64,000 bases of DNA from Micromonospora gifhornensis (GCF_016863515.1 NZ_BOPA01000024.1:1-64000), one strand, 5' to 3'; positions 17,725-27,171 are shown, counted from the first letter of the stretch. The notes: generated by a model not told the origin, from the letters alone. Made by a program: numbers and translations.

Positions 17725-18693
17725 ATGCGCTACGTGCGGCTCGACACGTCGAAACCCCTGTCCAAGATCGGCCTTGGTACCTGGCAGTTCGGGTCGCGGG
17801 AGTGGGGTTACGGCCCGGATTACGAGCGGTTGGCGGCGGACATCGTCCGGCGGGCCGTCGAGTTGGGTGTCACCGTCTTCGACACCGCCGAGGTGTACGG
17901 CTTCGGCCGTAGCGAGCGGATTCTCGGCGCGGCGCTGGCCGCCGATCGGGACAAGGTCACCATCGCGACCAAGATATTTCCGGTGTTGCCGGTGGCGTCC
18001 GTGGTGCAGCAGCGGGCGGTGGCCTCGGCGGCCCGGCTCGGGGTCACCAGCATCGACCTCTATCAGGTGCACCAGCCCAATCCGGTGGTCAGCGACCAGA
18101 GCACCATGCGGGGCATGCGGGCTCTTCAGGACGTCGGCCTGGTGGGCGAGGTGGGGGTCAGCAACTACAGCCTGCGCCGCTGGCAGGTCGCCGAGGCGGC
18201 ACTGGGCCGTCGGGTGCTGAGCAACCAGGTCCGCTACAGCCTGCTCGACCGCAAGCCCGAGGAGGACCTCCTGCCGTACGCGGAGCAGGCCGGCCGTCTG
18301 GTCGTCGCGTACAGCCCACTGGCGCAGGGGTTCCTGTCCGGGCGGTACGACGCGAATCATCCCCCGGTCGGCGCGGTACGCCGGGCGAATCCGTACTTCC
18401 TGCCGGAGAACCTGGTCCGTGGCACGGCCCTGATCGAGACGCTGCGCCAGGTGGCCGCCGCGCACGACGCCACACCGAGCCAGATCGCCCTGGCGTACGT
18501 GTTGCGGCACCCGAACGTGGTGGCGATTCCGGGGGCATCCACGGTGGAGCAGTTGGAACGCAACGCCGCCGCTGCCCAGATCGACCTGACCGAGGACGAG
18601 TACGCCGCTCTGGTCAACGCGGCGCGGGCGTTCCGCCCGGTCACCGGGCTGGCCGCCGTACCGGGAATGGTGCGGGCCCGCGCCGGACGCTGA
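17725..18693 (+). CDS. Aldo/keto reductase
   Basis: 322 residues, the usual size of the family. The TIM-barrel begins LSKIGLGTWQFGS. The catalytic tetrad is visible as the D and Y of FDTAEVYGFG, the K of IATKIF and the H of LYQVHQPN. A C-terminal NADPH-binding part contains VAIPGASTVEQLERNAAA. It should reduce aldehydes or ketones with NADPH in the cytoplasm. The substrate is unknown. It is monocistronic, divergent from the sigma factor gene, and followed by a repeat-based hairpin region. Confidence 0.88.
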   Translation: MRYVRLDTSKPLSKIGLGTWQFGSREWGYGPDYERLAADIVRRAVELGVTVFDTAEVYGFGRSERILGAALAADRDKVTIATKIFPVLPVASVVQQRAVASAARLGVTSIDLYQVHQPNPVVSDQSTMRGMRALQDVGLVGEVGVSNYSLRRWQVAEAALGRRVLSNQVRYSLLDRKPEEDLLPYAEQAGRLVVAYSPLAQGFLSGRYDANHPPVGAVRRANPYFLPENLVRGTALIETLRQVAAAHDATPSQIALAYVLRHPNVVAIPGASTVEQLERNAAAAQIDLTEDEYAALVNAARAFRPVTGLAAVPGMVRARAGR

Positions 18694-18716
18694 TCCGGAG
18701 CGACCACCCCTACCTG

Positions 18717-18842
18717 CCCTTTGCTCTGCTTCAACCCACGCAACGGTTACTGTCCGCAAGCGCCGCCGTCCGCCTTCCGCAACTGCTGCCGGATATCGAC
18801 CCTGCTCGGGCGCTATTGCGTGGGTTGAAGCAGAGCAAAGGG
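18717..18842. repeat. 27-bp perfect inverted repeat with 72-base spacer
   Basis: The left arm is 18717-18743 (begins CCCTTTGCTCTGCTTCAACC) and the right arm 18816-18842 is its exact complement. Outside the arms, a looser CCCCTACC/GGTAGGGG match continues the symmetry. It sits after the aldo/keto reductase gene and before a convergent gene. The element could act as a bidirectional terminator or be a dispersed REP-like unit, and I recall similar sequences in Micromonospora genomes. Confidence 0.7.
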
Positions 18843-18976
18843 GGAGCAGGTTGGTAGGGGCGGCGCCGACGTGGATCGCGGAGAGTGACAATCCGCTGGT
18901 CGACGCGCCGCACACCGCCGCGGTGGTCTGCGAGCGGTGCGCAGGCGCCATCTCCCGGGGGTGCGGGGGCGGTCGG

Positions 18977-19432
18977 TCAGGGCAGGTCGCGGGCGTAGCA
19001 GACGGAGAGGGGCGCGCCCCGGTACGGGCCGAAGTTCTCGATGCGGTGGTAGCCCTCGCGTTCGTAGAAGCGCATCGCCTCGGGCTGGGCGGTGCCGGTC
19101 TCCAGCAGCAGGGTGCGTACGCCCGCCTCTCGGGCCTGGTGTTCCAGGGTGCGCAGGATGGCGACGGCGACGCCGGTGCCCCGGGCCGACGGGGTGACGT
19201 ACATCCGTTTGATCTCGGCGGAGCCGGGGTCGAGCAGACGCAGCCCGCCGCAGCCGATGGCGGTGCCGTCGGCGTCGCGGGCGACGAGGAAGACGCTGAC
19301 GCTCGCGGCGCTGGGTGGTTCCCCCGGCTCGTGGTTGTCGTTGCCGTAGCGGGCGTCGAGTTCGACGCGTTGCGCCTCGCGCAGCCGGGCCGCGTCGGCC
19401 GAGTCCCACGCTTCGTGGTCGATGGAGACCAT
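18977..19432 (-). CDS. GNAT family N-acetyltransferase
   Basis: 151 residues. The GNAT fold is recognisable by the beta4/alpha3 acetyl-CoA site MYVTPSARGTGVAVAILRTL (R-G-x-G-V/A pattern) and the C-terminal MRFYEREGYHRIENFGPYRG typical of small acetyltransferases. The acceptor substrate is not evident. The gene is divergent from a TetR gene, with two tandem operator-like repeats in the 87-base interval, so the TetR protein may control it. The ATG at 19432 was kept because homologous N-termini begin close to the first strand. Confidence 0.82.
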   Translation of the reverse strand: MVSIDHEAWDSADAARLREAQRVELDARYGNDNHEPGEPPSAASVSVFLVARDADGTAIGCGGLRLLDPGSAEIKRMYVTPSARGTGVAVAILRTLEHQAREAGVRTLLLETGTAQPEAMRFYEREGYHRIENFGPYRGAPLSVCYARDLP

Positions 19433-19458
19433 GCGACGTTCCTTCCCGCCGTGATTCC

Positions 19459-19487
19459 GTAACGAGCGTTACCGTAACGTACGCTAC
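19459..19487. promoter_or_regulatory. Two tandem operator-like palindromes
   Basis: GTAACGAGCGTTAC (19459-19472, perfect outer arms) and GTAACGTACGCTAC (19474-19487, near-perfect) lie one base apart in the divergent GNAT/TetR promoter region. Their size, symmetry and location fit the operator of the adjacent TetR regulator. Confidence 0.6.
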
Positions 19488-19519
19488 GGACCGGATCCAG
19501 CGCCGGGGAAGAGGTACGG

Positions 19520-20110
19520 ATGGCCAGACGACGTGACCTCGCCGACCAGCAGCAACGCCTGTCGGCGGCGACCTGGTCGGTGCTGGCCGAGCGGGGACTG
19601 CCCGGCCTGACCCTGCGGGCGGTCGCCGAGCGGGCCGGCTGCACCACAGGCATGGTGCTGCACACCTTCGCCGACAAGCAGGCCCTCCTGGTGCACGCCC
19701 GCGAACTGTTGCATCGGCGTACCGGCCAGCGGGCCGACGCGGCTCAGGCCGCCGCAGACACACCCCGGGCCGCGCTGCGGGCCGTACTGTGGCAGGCCGC
19801 GTCACCGACCGAGGAGAAACGGGAGGAGGCGCGGGTGTGGGTGGGGTTCCTCGCCGCCGCGCTGGCCGACCCGGTCCTGGCCGACCTGCACCGGTCGTAC
19901 AACCGTCGGTTCGTCGACCGGGTCGCCGCCCTGGTCGCCGCGGTCCGTCCCGACCGACCGCCGGCGGACTGTCGCGCCACCGCGACCAGCCTGGTGGCGC
20001 TGGTCGAGGGGCTCAACGCGCTCGCGGCCGTCGACCCGGCCACCTACTCCGACCAGGCCCAGCGCAATGCCATCGACACCGCCCTCGCCCGCCTCGACAC
20101 CCGCCCGTGA
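19520..20110 (+). CDS. TetR family transcriptional regulator
   Basis: 196 residues. The N-terminal helix-turn-helix is at about 8-55 (RQQRLSAATWSVLAERGLPG-like start, LTLRAVAERAGCTTGMVLHT, FADKQALL), followed by an all-helical ligand/dimer domain. It is likely a repressor, autoregulated through the two palindromes about 35 bases upstream and probably also controlling the divergent acetyltransferase gene. The ligand cannot be told from the sequence. Confidence 0.85.
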   Translation: MARRRDLADQQQRLSAATWSVLAERGLPGLTLRAVAERAGCTTGMVLHTFADKQALLVHARELLHRRTGQRADAAQAAADTPRAALRAVLWQAASPTEEKREEARVWVGFLAAALADPVLADLHRSYNRRFVDRVAALVAAVRPDRPPADCRATATSLVALVEGLNALAAVDPATYSDQAQRNAIDTALARLDTRP

Positions 20111-20266
20111 CGGTCGACGTGCCTCAATGGACAGCGCTGATCAGGCCGGCTCCAGGTCACAGTCGAGTCGGTTCGCCTCGGCCAGGGCGATGGTGTGCGG
20201 ATGAGCCTCACCGAGCACCCGCCGGAACAACGGCGAGTCGACGGCAGGCGCGCTAGCGTTGGGTGG

Positions 20267-21778
20267 GTGACCGCTCCGAATCCGGCAACTCCGGTCCCAC
20301 CGCCCGATCTGCCCGGCACGCTCGGCGCGCTACGCGCCGCGGGATGCCGGTACCGCACAGTCAAGCAGGAGCTGCGCGACAACCTGCTGGCCCGGCTGCG
20401 AGACGGCGGGCCGCGGTTCGCCGGCATCGTCGGGTACGACGACACAGTGTTGCCCGAGGTGGAACGGGCGCTGCTCGCCGGGCACGACATGGTGCTGCTC
20501 GGTGAGCGTGGCCAGGGCAAGACCCGGCTGATCCGATCCCTGGTGGCCCTGCTGGACGAGTGGACCCCGGTGATCGCCGGGTCGGTGCTCAACGAGCATC
20601 CCCTGCACCCGATCACCCCGGCGTCCCGGGCGCTTGTCGCCGAGGTCGGCGACGACCTGCCGGTCGGCTGGCTGCACCGCTCGATGCGCTACGGCGAGAA
20701 GCTGGCCACCCCGGACACCAGTGTCGGTGACCTGATCGGCGACGTCGACCCGATCCGGCTTGCGCAGGGGAGGACCCTCGGCGACCCGGAGACGATCCAC
20801 TTCGGCCTGGTGCCGCGTACCAACCGGGGCATCTTCGCCGTGAACGAGCTGCCCGACCTGGCCGAGCGGATCCAGGTGGCGCTGCTCAACGTGCTGGAGG
20901 AACGCGACATCCAGGTACGCGGCTACCAGCTGCGACTGCCGCTGGATCTGTTCCTGGTGGCCAGCGCCAACCCGGAGGACTACACCAACCGGGGGCGGAT
21001 CATCACCCCGCTCAAGGACCGGTTCGGTGCCGAGATCCGTACCCACTATCCGGCCGACCTGGAGTTGGAGCTGGCGCTGATCCGGCAGGAGGCCGACCTG
21101 GTCGCCGAGGTGCCGGAGCACGTGCTGGAGGTGCTAGCCCGCTTCGCCCGCGCGGTGCGCGAGTCGCCGTCGGTGGATCCCCGCTCGGGGGTCTCCGCCC
21201 GGTTCGCGATCGCCGCCGCGGAGACGGTCGCCGCCGCCGCGCTGCGTCGCGCCGGCCTGCTCGCCGCCGCCGCCGCGCCGCCCGGCGACGACGAGGTGTT
21301 AACAGGGGGCCCTTCCTCTACCGGAGACGTTAATAAGGTGCCCTTCCTTGCACCGGAGGCGGTGGCGCGGGTGGGGGACGCGGTGTCGGTGACCTCCACG
21401 CTGCGCGGCAAGGTGGAATTCGAGAGCGGTGAAGAGGGCCGGGAGATCGAGATCCTCGGTCATCTGCTGCGTACCGCCACGGCCGAGACCTTCCGGGCCC
21501 GGTTGGCCGGGCTGGACCTGTCCGGATTCACCACGCTGGTCGAGGACGGCAAGGCGATAGAGACCGGCGAGCTGGTCCCGGCGACCGATCTGCTGCGTCA
21601 GGTGGGCACTGTACCCGGCCTGGCGAAGGTGCTCGACCGGCTCGGCGTCGGTGACGCGCCGAGCGCCGGACAGGCCGCCGCCGCGATCGAGTTCGTGCTG
21701 GAAGGGCTGCACCTGAGCCGTCGGCTGGGCAAGGACGTGACGGATTCGGGGCGCACCCGCTACGCCGGCCGGGACTGA
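20267..21778 (+). CDS. MoxR-type AAA+ ATPase carrying an in-frame repeat insertion
   Basis: About 503 residues from GTG 20267, preferred over an ATG at 20195 because homologous proteins start near the DLPGTLGALRAAG segment. The Walker A is GERGQGKT (about 79-86) and the Walker B region IFAVNELPDL, with a sensor 1-like VASANPEDYT and a magnesium-chelatase-like C-terminal lid. It pairs with the VWA protein encoded three bases downstream, a MoxR-VWA chaperone-like module that matures or inserts cofactors into target proteins. Residues about 344-361 (LTGGPSSTGDVNKVPFLA) are encoded by a 53-bp repeat also found at 23741, so this insertion is not part of the ancestral protein. Confidence 0.87.
   Translation: MTAPNPATPVPPPDLPGTLGALRAAGCRYRTVKQELRDNLLARLRDGGPRFAGIVGYDDTVLPEVERALLAGHDMVLLGERGQGKTRLIRSLVALLDEWTPVIAGSVLNEHPLHPITPASRALVAEVGDDLPVGWLHRSMRYGEKLATPDTSVGDLIGDVDPIRLAQGRTLGDPETIHFGLVPRTNRGIFAVNELPDLAERIQVALLNVLEERDIQVRGYQLRLPLDLFLVASANPEDYTNRGRIITPLKDRFGAEIRTHYPADLELELALIRQEADLVAEVPEHVLEVLARFARAVRESPSVDPRSGVSARFAIAAAETVAAAALRRAGLLAAAAAPPGDDEVLTGGPSSTGDVNKVPFLAPEAVARVGDAVSVTSTLRGKVEFESGEEGREIEILGHLLRTATAETFRARLAGLDLSGFTTLVEDGKAIETGELVPATDLLRQVGTVPGLAKVLDRLGVGDAPSAGQAAAAIEFVLEGLHLSRRLGKDVTDSGRTRYAGRD
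21297..21349. repeat. 53-bp GTTAAC/GCCCTTCCT repeat, copy 1, inside a gene
   Basis: The copy is 50/53 identical to 23741-23793. Each copy has two direct half-units of the pattern TTAAnAnGGnGCCCTTCCT separated by CTACCGGAG. Here it lies within the MoxR gene, in a frame free of stops, and adds about 18 residues. Confidence 0.85.
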
Positions 21779-21780
21779 GC

Positions 21781-23733
21781 ATGGCCGGCAATCGGTTCCG
21801 GTACGGGCAGTGGCACGGCGGCCCCGACCCGCTGGCCCCGCCGTACGACGTGCAGGCCGCGGTGGACCAGGTCGGCCAGGAGGTGCTGGCCGGCGGCAGT
21901 CTGCGCCAGGCCCTACGCGACCTGCTGCGCCGGGGCCTGCAGGGGCGCGGCGGGCTGGACGATCTGACCGCCCGAGCCCGCCGACTGCGTCGGGAGGTGC
22001 TGCGCCGGGGCGAGCTGGACGGCGCGGTGACCCGGGCCCGCGCCCAGCTCGACCAGGCCCTCGCCGCCGAGCGCGACGAGTTGGCCGGTCGGCAGGACGA
22101 GGCGGCCCGGTTCGCCGAGACGGTGCTCAACAACCTGCCCCGCTCCACCGCCCAGGCGGTACGGGAACTCTCCGGCTACCAGTGGGCCAGCGACGAGGCC
22201 CGGCAGCTCTACCAGCGGATCCTCGACGGGCTGCGCGACGACGTGCTCGGCCAGCGGTTCGCCGGACTGCGCGAGTCGGCACAGTTGGCCGCCGACCCGG
22301 CCGTGCAGGAACGGCTCGCCGAGATGATGCAGGACCTGAACGCCCTGCTGGCCCGGCATGCTCGCGCCGAGGACACCACCGATGCGTTCGCCGAGTTCAT
22401 GCGCCGGCACGGCGAGTTCTTCCCGGAACGACCGGGCAACGTCGACGAACTTATCGAGTTGCTGGCCCGCCGGTCGGCGGCCGGGCAGCGGCTGATGAAT
22501 TCGCTGTCGGAGCGCCAGCGCGCCGAACTCGGCGAGCTGATGCGGCAGTCGCTGGGTGACCGGCTCGCCGGAGAACTGTCGGCGCTGGAGCAGAACCTGC
22601 GGTCGCTGCGACCCGACCTGCGGTGGGCGCGCGGCGAGCGGACACAGGGTGGCGAGCCCTTGAGCTACGGCGAGGCGACAGGTGTGCTCGACGAGGTGGC
22701 CGAGCTGGACGACCTGCTCGACCAGTTCGGTCAGGCACATCCCGGGGCCACGCTTGACGACATCGACGTGGATGCGGTCGCCCGGACCCTGGGCCGTGAC
22801 GCTGCCGCCGCCGTACGCCAGTTGCGTGAACTGGAGCGCGAGCTGCGCCGCCAGGGCTGGGTGACCCGCGACGCCGAGGGGTTGACGTTGAGCCCGAAAG
22901 CGCTGCGCCGGCTCGGCGGCACCGCGCTGCGTCAGGTCTTCGCCGAACTGACTGCCGGCCCGCGCGGGCATCACGACCTGCGCACGGCGGGGGCGGCCGG
23001 TGAGGTCAGTGGGGCTTCCCGCCCCTGGGAGTACGGCGACGAGCAGCCGCTGGACGTGGTGCGTACGCTCACCCGGGCGGTCGCCCGGGCCGGACCGGGC
23101 GTGCCGGTGCCGCTCGCGGTGACGGACTTCGAGGTGGTCGAGACCGAGCGGCGGGCCTCGGCGGCGGTGGCGCTCTGCGTGGACCTGTCGTACTCGATGA
23201 TCTCGCAGGGCCGGTGGGGCCCGATGAAGCAGACGGCGCTCGCGTTGGCCCACCTGATGGCGACCCGGTTCCCGCAGGACGCGTTGCAGATCATCGGATT
23301 CGGTCGGGAGGCCGCGCCGCTGCGTCAGCAGGAGTTGGCGGCCGTGGAACCGGACATGGCCCAGGGCACCAACCTGCAACACGCGTTGCGGCTGGCCGGC
23401 CGGCACCTGCGTCGTCATCCGGACGCCGAGCCGGTGGTGCTGGTGGTCACCGACGGGGAACCCACCGCCCACCTGGATGCCGAGGACGGGGAGGCGGTGT
23501 TCTGCTGGCCGCCACTGCGGGAGACGATCGAGGCGACCATCCGTGAGGTGGACCGGCTCGGCCGGTACGGGGCCACGCTGAACCTGTTCATGCTCGGTGA
23601 CGACCCCGGGCTGCGCCGTTTCGTCGACGCGGTGGCCCGCCGCAGCGGCGGCCGGGTGTTCACCCCCGACACCGAGGACCTCGGCGAGTACGTGGTCAGC
23701 GACTACCTGCGGGCCCGTCGCGGTCGGCGCTAG
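21781..23733 (+). CDS. VWA (CoxE-like) protein, MoxR partner
   Basis: 650 residues. A long helical, Arg/Glu-rich N-terminal part (to about 400) precedes a C-terminal von Willebrand A domain. The MIDAS metal site is visible: DLSYSM near 467 (DxSxS), T in AQGTNLQHAL, and the acidic VVTDGEPT. The gene starts three bases after the MoxR stop, so the two are coupled. Pairs of this kind act in the cytoplasm as ATP-driven metal-insertion or complex-assembly machines, with target usually encoded nearby. No obvious target is adjacent here. Confidence 0.85.
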   Translation: MAGNRFRYGQWHGGPDPLAPPYDVQAAVDQVGQEVLAGGSLRQALRDLLRRGLQGRGGLDDLTARARRLRREVLRRGELDGAVTRARAQLDQALAAERDELAGRQDEAARFAETVLNNLPRSTAQAVRELSGYQWASDEARQLYQRILDGLRDDVLGQRFAGLRESAQLAADPAVQERLAEMMQDLNALLARHARAEDTTDAFAEFMRRHGEFFPERPGNVDELIELLARRSAAGQRLMNSLSERQRAELGELMRQSLGDRLAGELSALEQNLRSLRPDLRWARGERTQGGEPLSYGEATGVLDEVAELDDLLDQFGQAHPGATLDDIDVDAVARTLGRDAAAAVRQLRELERELRRQGWVTRDAEGLTLSPKALRRLGGTALRQVFAELTAGPRGHHDLRTAGAAGEVSGASRPWEYGDEQPLDVVRTLTRAVARAGPGVPVPLAVTDFEVVETERRASAAVALCVDLSYSMISQGRWGPMKQTALALAHLMATRFPQDALQIIGFGREAAPLRQQELAAVEPDMAQGTNLQHALRLAGRHLRRHPDAEPVVLVVTDGEPTAHLDAEDGEAVFCWPPLRETIEATIREVDRLGRYGATLNLFMLGDDPGLRRFVDAVARRSGGRVFTPDTEDLGEYVVSDYLRARRGRR

Positions 23734-23740
23734 CGTCGTT

Positions 23741-23793
23741 TGTTAAAAGGGGGCCCTTCCTCTACCGGAGGCGTTAACAAGGTGCCCTTCCTT
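23741..23793. repeat. 53-bp repeat, copy 2, forming the end of the GlxA-like gene
   Basis: This copy overlaps the last codons and TAA stop of the minus-strand regulator gene (stop at 23774-23776, read as TTA on plus). The final residues GRAPC and the stop are repeat-encoded. Confidence 0.8.
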
Positions 23794-24748
23794 TGAAGGT
23801 GCGGCGGTAGGCCGACGGCGCGACGCCGACGCGTTGGTGCAGTTGCTGGCGCAGGGCGGCGGCGGTGCCGAAGCCGCTGCGGCGGGCGACCTGGTCGATA
23901 CTCAGATCGGTGCTCTCCAGCAGCAGCCGGGCATGGTCGGTGCGCTCCCGCAGCAGCCACTGCGCCGGGCTGAGCCCGGTCTCGGCCCGGAACCGTCGGG
24001 TGAACGTGCGTACGCTCATCCGCGCCTGCCCGGCGAGGTCCCGCAGGCTGACCGACTCGTGCAGCCGCTGGCGGGCCCACTGGCGGGCCCCGGCGGTGCT
24101 GGTGTCCGGTGCCTGCGGTACCGGGCGTTCGATGTACTGGGCCTGTCCACCGTCGCGCCACGGCGGCATCACGCACCGGCGGGCGGACTGGTTGGCGACC
24201 TGACTGCCGTGGTCGGTGCGAACCACGTGCAGGCACAGGTCGATTCCGGCGGCCACCCCGGCGGAGGTGAGCACCGGGCCGTCGGCGACGAACAGCACGT
24301 CGGGGTCCAGGTCGACCTTCGGGTACAGCTCACGGAACCGGTCGGTGTACGCCCAGTGGGTGGTGGCGCGGCGCTCATCGAGCAGGCCGGCGGCGGCCAG
24401 CACGAACGCGCCGGTGCAGATGGACATGACCCGAACACCCCGGTCGTACGCGGCGCGCAACGCCTCGATCACCTCGGGCTCGATCGCGTCGCGTCGCCGG
24501 GTCGCGTCACCGTTCACCCCGGGCACGATCACCGTGTCGGCACCCTCCAGCAGTTCCAGGCCGTGGTCGGGCAGCACCTGGAAACCGGCCGTACTGCGCA
24601 CCGGCCGACCGCCCGGGGTGCACGTGTCGACGGTGTAGAAGTGCTGGTCGTCGGCGTTTCGCGCGGTCCGGAAGACCTGGGAGGGGGTGCCCAGGTCCAG
24701 CCCGACCACATGGTCGACGGCGAGGACGGCGATACGGTGCGGCGTCAT
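23774..24748 (-). CDS. GlxA-type AraC family regulator (DJ-1/PfpI + HTH)
   Basis: 324 residues from the ATG reading MTPHRIAVLAVDHVVGLDLG. A longer frame upstream would run across the divergent promoter and is not used. The N-terminal DJ-1/PfpI-like domain keeps the nucleophile-elbow region MSICTGAFVLAAAGLL. The C-terminal AraC double HTH contains VSLRDLAGQARMSVRTFTRR and the second helix VARRSGFGTAAALRQQL. The last five residues and the stop come from the 53-bp repeat. It is divergent from an MFS transporter and probably controls it. The inducer is unknown. Confidence 0.82.
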   Translation of the reverse strand: MTPHRIAVLAVDHVVGLDLGTPSQVFRTARNADDQHFYTVDTCTPGGRPVRSTAGFQVLPDHGLELLEGADTVIVPGVNGDATRRRDAIEPEVIEALRAAYDRGVRVMSICTGAFVLAAAGLLDERRATTHWAYTDRFRELYPKVDLDPDVLFVADGPVLTSAGVAAGIDLCLHVVRTDHGSQVANQSARRCVMPPWRDGGQAQYIERPVPQAPDTSTAGARQWARQRLHESVSLRDLAGQARMSVRTFTRRFRAETGLSPAQWLLRERTDHARLLLESTDLSIDQVARRSGFGTAAALRQQLHQRVGVAPSAYRRTFKGRAPC

Positions 24749-24818
24749 GGCCCGATTATTGCGGAGGATGGCCTTTCGGCCACTCGTCCGTCCGGCCCGG
24801 TGGCCGCAGACTCTCCTG

Positions 24819-26120
24819 GTGAGTCGACCTGTCCGCCTGCACCCCGCCTGGATCGTCGCCGCCGTCGCCTTCGTCGCGCTTGTCGGTGCCGCCGGCTTCC
24901 GGGCCACCCCGTCGGTGCTGCTGCACCCGCTGCACGCCGAGTTCCGCTGGCCGCTGGCCACCATCTCCGCGGCCGTCTCGGTGAACCTGCTGCTCTACGG
25001 GCTGACCGCGCCCTTCGCCGCAGCGCTGATGGACCGCTTCGGCATCCGCCGGGTGGTGGCAGCCGCGCTGACGATGGTCGCCGCAGGCAGCGGACTGACC
25101 GTGTTCATGACCGCGAGCTGGCAGCTCATCGCCTGTTGGGGCGTACTGGTCGGGCTGGGCACCGGCTCGATGGCGCTGGCCTTCGTGGCCACCGTGACCG
25201 GGCGCTGGTTCGTGCACCGCCGGGGCCTGGTCACCGGCGTACTCACCGCCGGCGGGGCCGCCGGTCAACTGGTCTTCCTGCCGCTGCTGGCGATGCTGGT
25301 CGGGGCGTACGGCTGGCGCTCGGCGGCACTTGTCGTCGCCGGGGCGGCCCTGCTGGTCGTACCGCTGGTGTGGCGTCTGTTGCGGGAGTACCCGGCGGAT
25401 CTCGGGCTGCCCCCGTACGGCGCGAGCGAGGTCGTCGAGCCGGTCAGGCCGGCCGGTGGTGCCGCCGCGCGGGCCCTCGGCGCGCTGACCCAGGCGGCCC
25501 GGACCCGACCGTTCTGGCTGTTGGCCGCGGGTTTCGCGATCTGCGGTGCGACCACAAACGGTCTGGTCGGGACGCACTTCATCCCGGCCGCCCACGACCA
25601 CGGCATGCCGCAGACCACGGCGGCCGGGCTGTTGGCGCTCGTCGGTCTCTTCGACATCGTCGGCACGATCGCCTCGGGCTGGCTCACCGACCGGTACGAC
25701 CCTCGGCTGCTGCTGGGCGCCTACTACGCGCTGCGCGGCGGTTCGCTGCTGGTGCTGCCCGGCCTGTTCGCGGCCACCACCGAACCGAGCATGCTGGTCT
25801 TCGTCATCTTCTACGGCCTGGACTGGGTGGCCACCGTTCCGCCGACCGTGGCGCTGTGCCGGGAGTACTTCGGCCTCTCCGGCGCGGTGGTCTTCGGCTG
25901 GGTCTTCGCCGCACACCAGTTCGGTGCGGCAGTGGCCGCCATCGGGGCGGGACTGGTCCGCGACGAACTCGGCACGTACACCCTCGCCTGGCACGTGGCG
26001 GGAGCCCTGTCGGTGGGCGCGGCGGTGCTGTCGCTGATGCTGCTGCGCCGACGCGGTGCCGTCCTGATGGAACCGGCCCCGGTCGCGGTGGCCCCCAAGG
26101 CGTGGAGCTACCGGGACTGA
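24819..26120 (+). CDS. MFS transporter
   Basis: About 433 residues from GTG 24819. An in-frame ATG at 24768 is possible but would nearly abut the divergent gene. Twelve hydrophobic segments are expected, and the loop 2-3 motif A is visible as AALMDRFGIRRVVAAAL. A second half-copy, GWLTDRYDPRLLLGAYYAL, marks the 8-9 loop. It resembles oxalate/formate-type or monocarboxylate MFS members by length and start (AGFRATPSVLLHPL), but the substrate is not established. The divergent GlxA-like regulator is its likely controller. Confidence 0.8.
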   Translation: MSRPVRLHPAWIVAAVAFVALVGAAGFRATPSVLLHPLHAEFRWPLATISAAVSVNLLLYGLTAPFAAALMDRFGIRRVVAAALTMVAAGSGLTVFMTASWQLIACWGVLVGLGTGSMALAFVATVTGRWFVHRRGLVTGVLTAGGAAGQLVFLPLLAMLVGAYGWRSAALVVAGAALLVVPLVWRLLREYPADLGLPPYGASEVVEPVRPAGGAAARALGALTQAARTRPFWLLAAGFAICGATTNGLVGTHFIPAAHDHGMPQTTAAGLLALVGLFDIVGTIASGWLTDRYDPRLLLGAYYALRGGSLLVLPGLFAATTEPSMLVFVIFYGLDWVATVPPTVALCREYFGLSGAVVFGWVFAAHQFGAAVAAIGAGLVRDELGTYTLAWHVAGALSVGAAVLSLMLLRRRGAVLMEPAPVAVAPKAWSYRD

Positions 26121-26130
26121 CCGGGTCGCC

Positions 26131-26829
26131 TCATCGCAGCGTCCAGCGCTGGGCCGGGTTGCCGTTGCAGGGGGCCTGGGTGACGTCGTCACCGGCGGCG
26201 GTGCCGCCGCCATGGACCTGGGCGCACTTGCCACTGTGCACGGCCACCAGCAGGATCGCGCCGCCGTCGACCGGCTGGAGACGCCACTGCTGGTTGACCT
26301 CGCCGTGGCAGCCGTACTGCAACAGCCGGGCGCCGTCGTCGCCGCTGCCCCCCTCGACGTCGAGGCACTGGTTGTACGCGGCGTTGGTCAGCGTCACCGT
26401 GTCCGGACCGTACCGGCTGACGATCCACCGCTGCTCCGGACCGCCGGTGCACACGGCCAACTCGGCGATCGCCCGCTCACCGGCACCGTCGAGGCCGAGG
26501 CACAGGCCCGAGCCGACGCCGGCGAACACCTTCGGGCCGACGAGCGGGTCAGGGGCGGCGCTGGAGGTGGCCGACGGGGTCGGCTCGGGCGCCTGGGTGG
26601 TGGGCGGTGGCTGCTCCTCGGTCGGGCTCGGCTCGGTCGAGGGTGCGCTGCTCACGGCCATGTTCGCCGCCGGTGGCGGGTCACCGTCGTCGAGGGCGCC
26701 GGTGGCGAACACCACCCCGGCCAGGATGCCGATCAGCCCGATCGCCAGCGCCGTGCCCAGCAGTGGGTCGCGGAGCAACCCGCCTCGGCGGGTGCCGTAG
26801 ACGGTGCCCGGTCCATCGGTTTCCGACAT
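26131..26829 (-). CDS. Membrane-anchored ricin-type beta-trefoil lectin
   Basis: About 232 residues from the ATG of MSETDGPG. A short cytoplasmic part and one transmembrane helix (PLLGTALAIGLIGILAGVVF) are followed by a Pro/Ser/Thr linker and a beta-trefoil. The QxW signatures are present three times (EQRWIVS, NQQWRLQ, AQRWTLR), with paired cysteines, as in carbohydrate-binding RICIN domains. It probably displays a sugar-binding head outside the membrane. It is not clearly in an operon: the MFS gene converges from the left and the DUF427 gene lies upstream on the same strand. Confidence 0.78.
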   Translation of the reverse strand: MSETDGPGTVYGTRRGGLLRDPLLGTALAIGLIGILAGVVFATGALDDGDPPPAANMAVSSAPSTEPSPTEEQPPPTTQAPEPTPSATSSAAPDPLVGPKVFAGVGSGLCLGLDGAGERAIAELAVCTGGPEQRWIVSRYGPDTVTLTNAAYNQCLDVEGGSGDDGARLLQYGCHGEVNQQWRLQPVDGGAILLVAVHSGKCAQVHGGGTAAGDDVTQAPCNGNPAQRWTLR

Positions 26830-26886
26830 GCCGGCATCCTGGTGCACGCCGGCCGGTTCGGGCCAGTCGCCCCCGGCCCGGGTGAC

Positions 26887-27171
<285 letters not shown>

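Noticed and set aside
23834..26800. A 988-codon plus-strand open frame
   Set aside because: Antisense to the GlxA-like gene and out of phase across the MFS gene; no domain, low-complexity composition.
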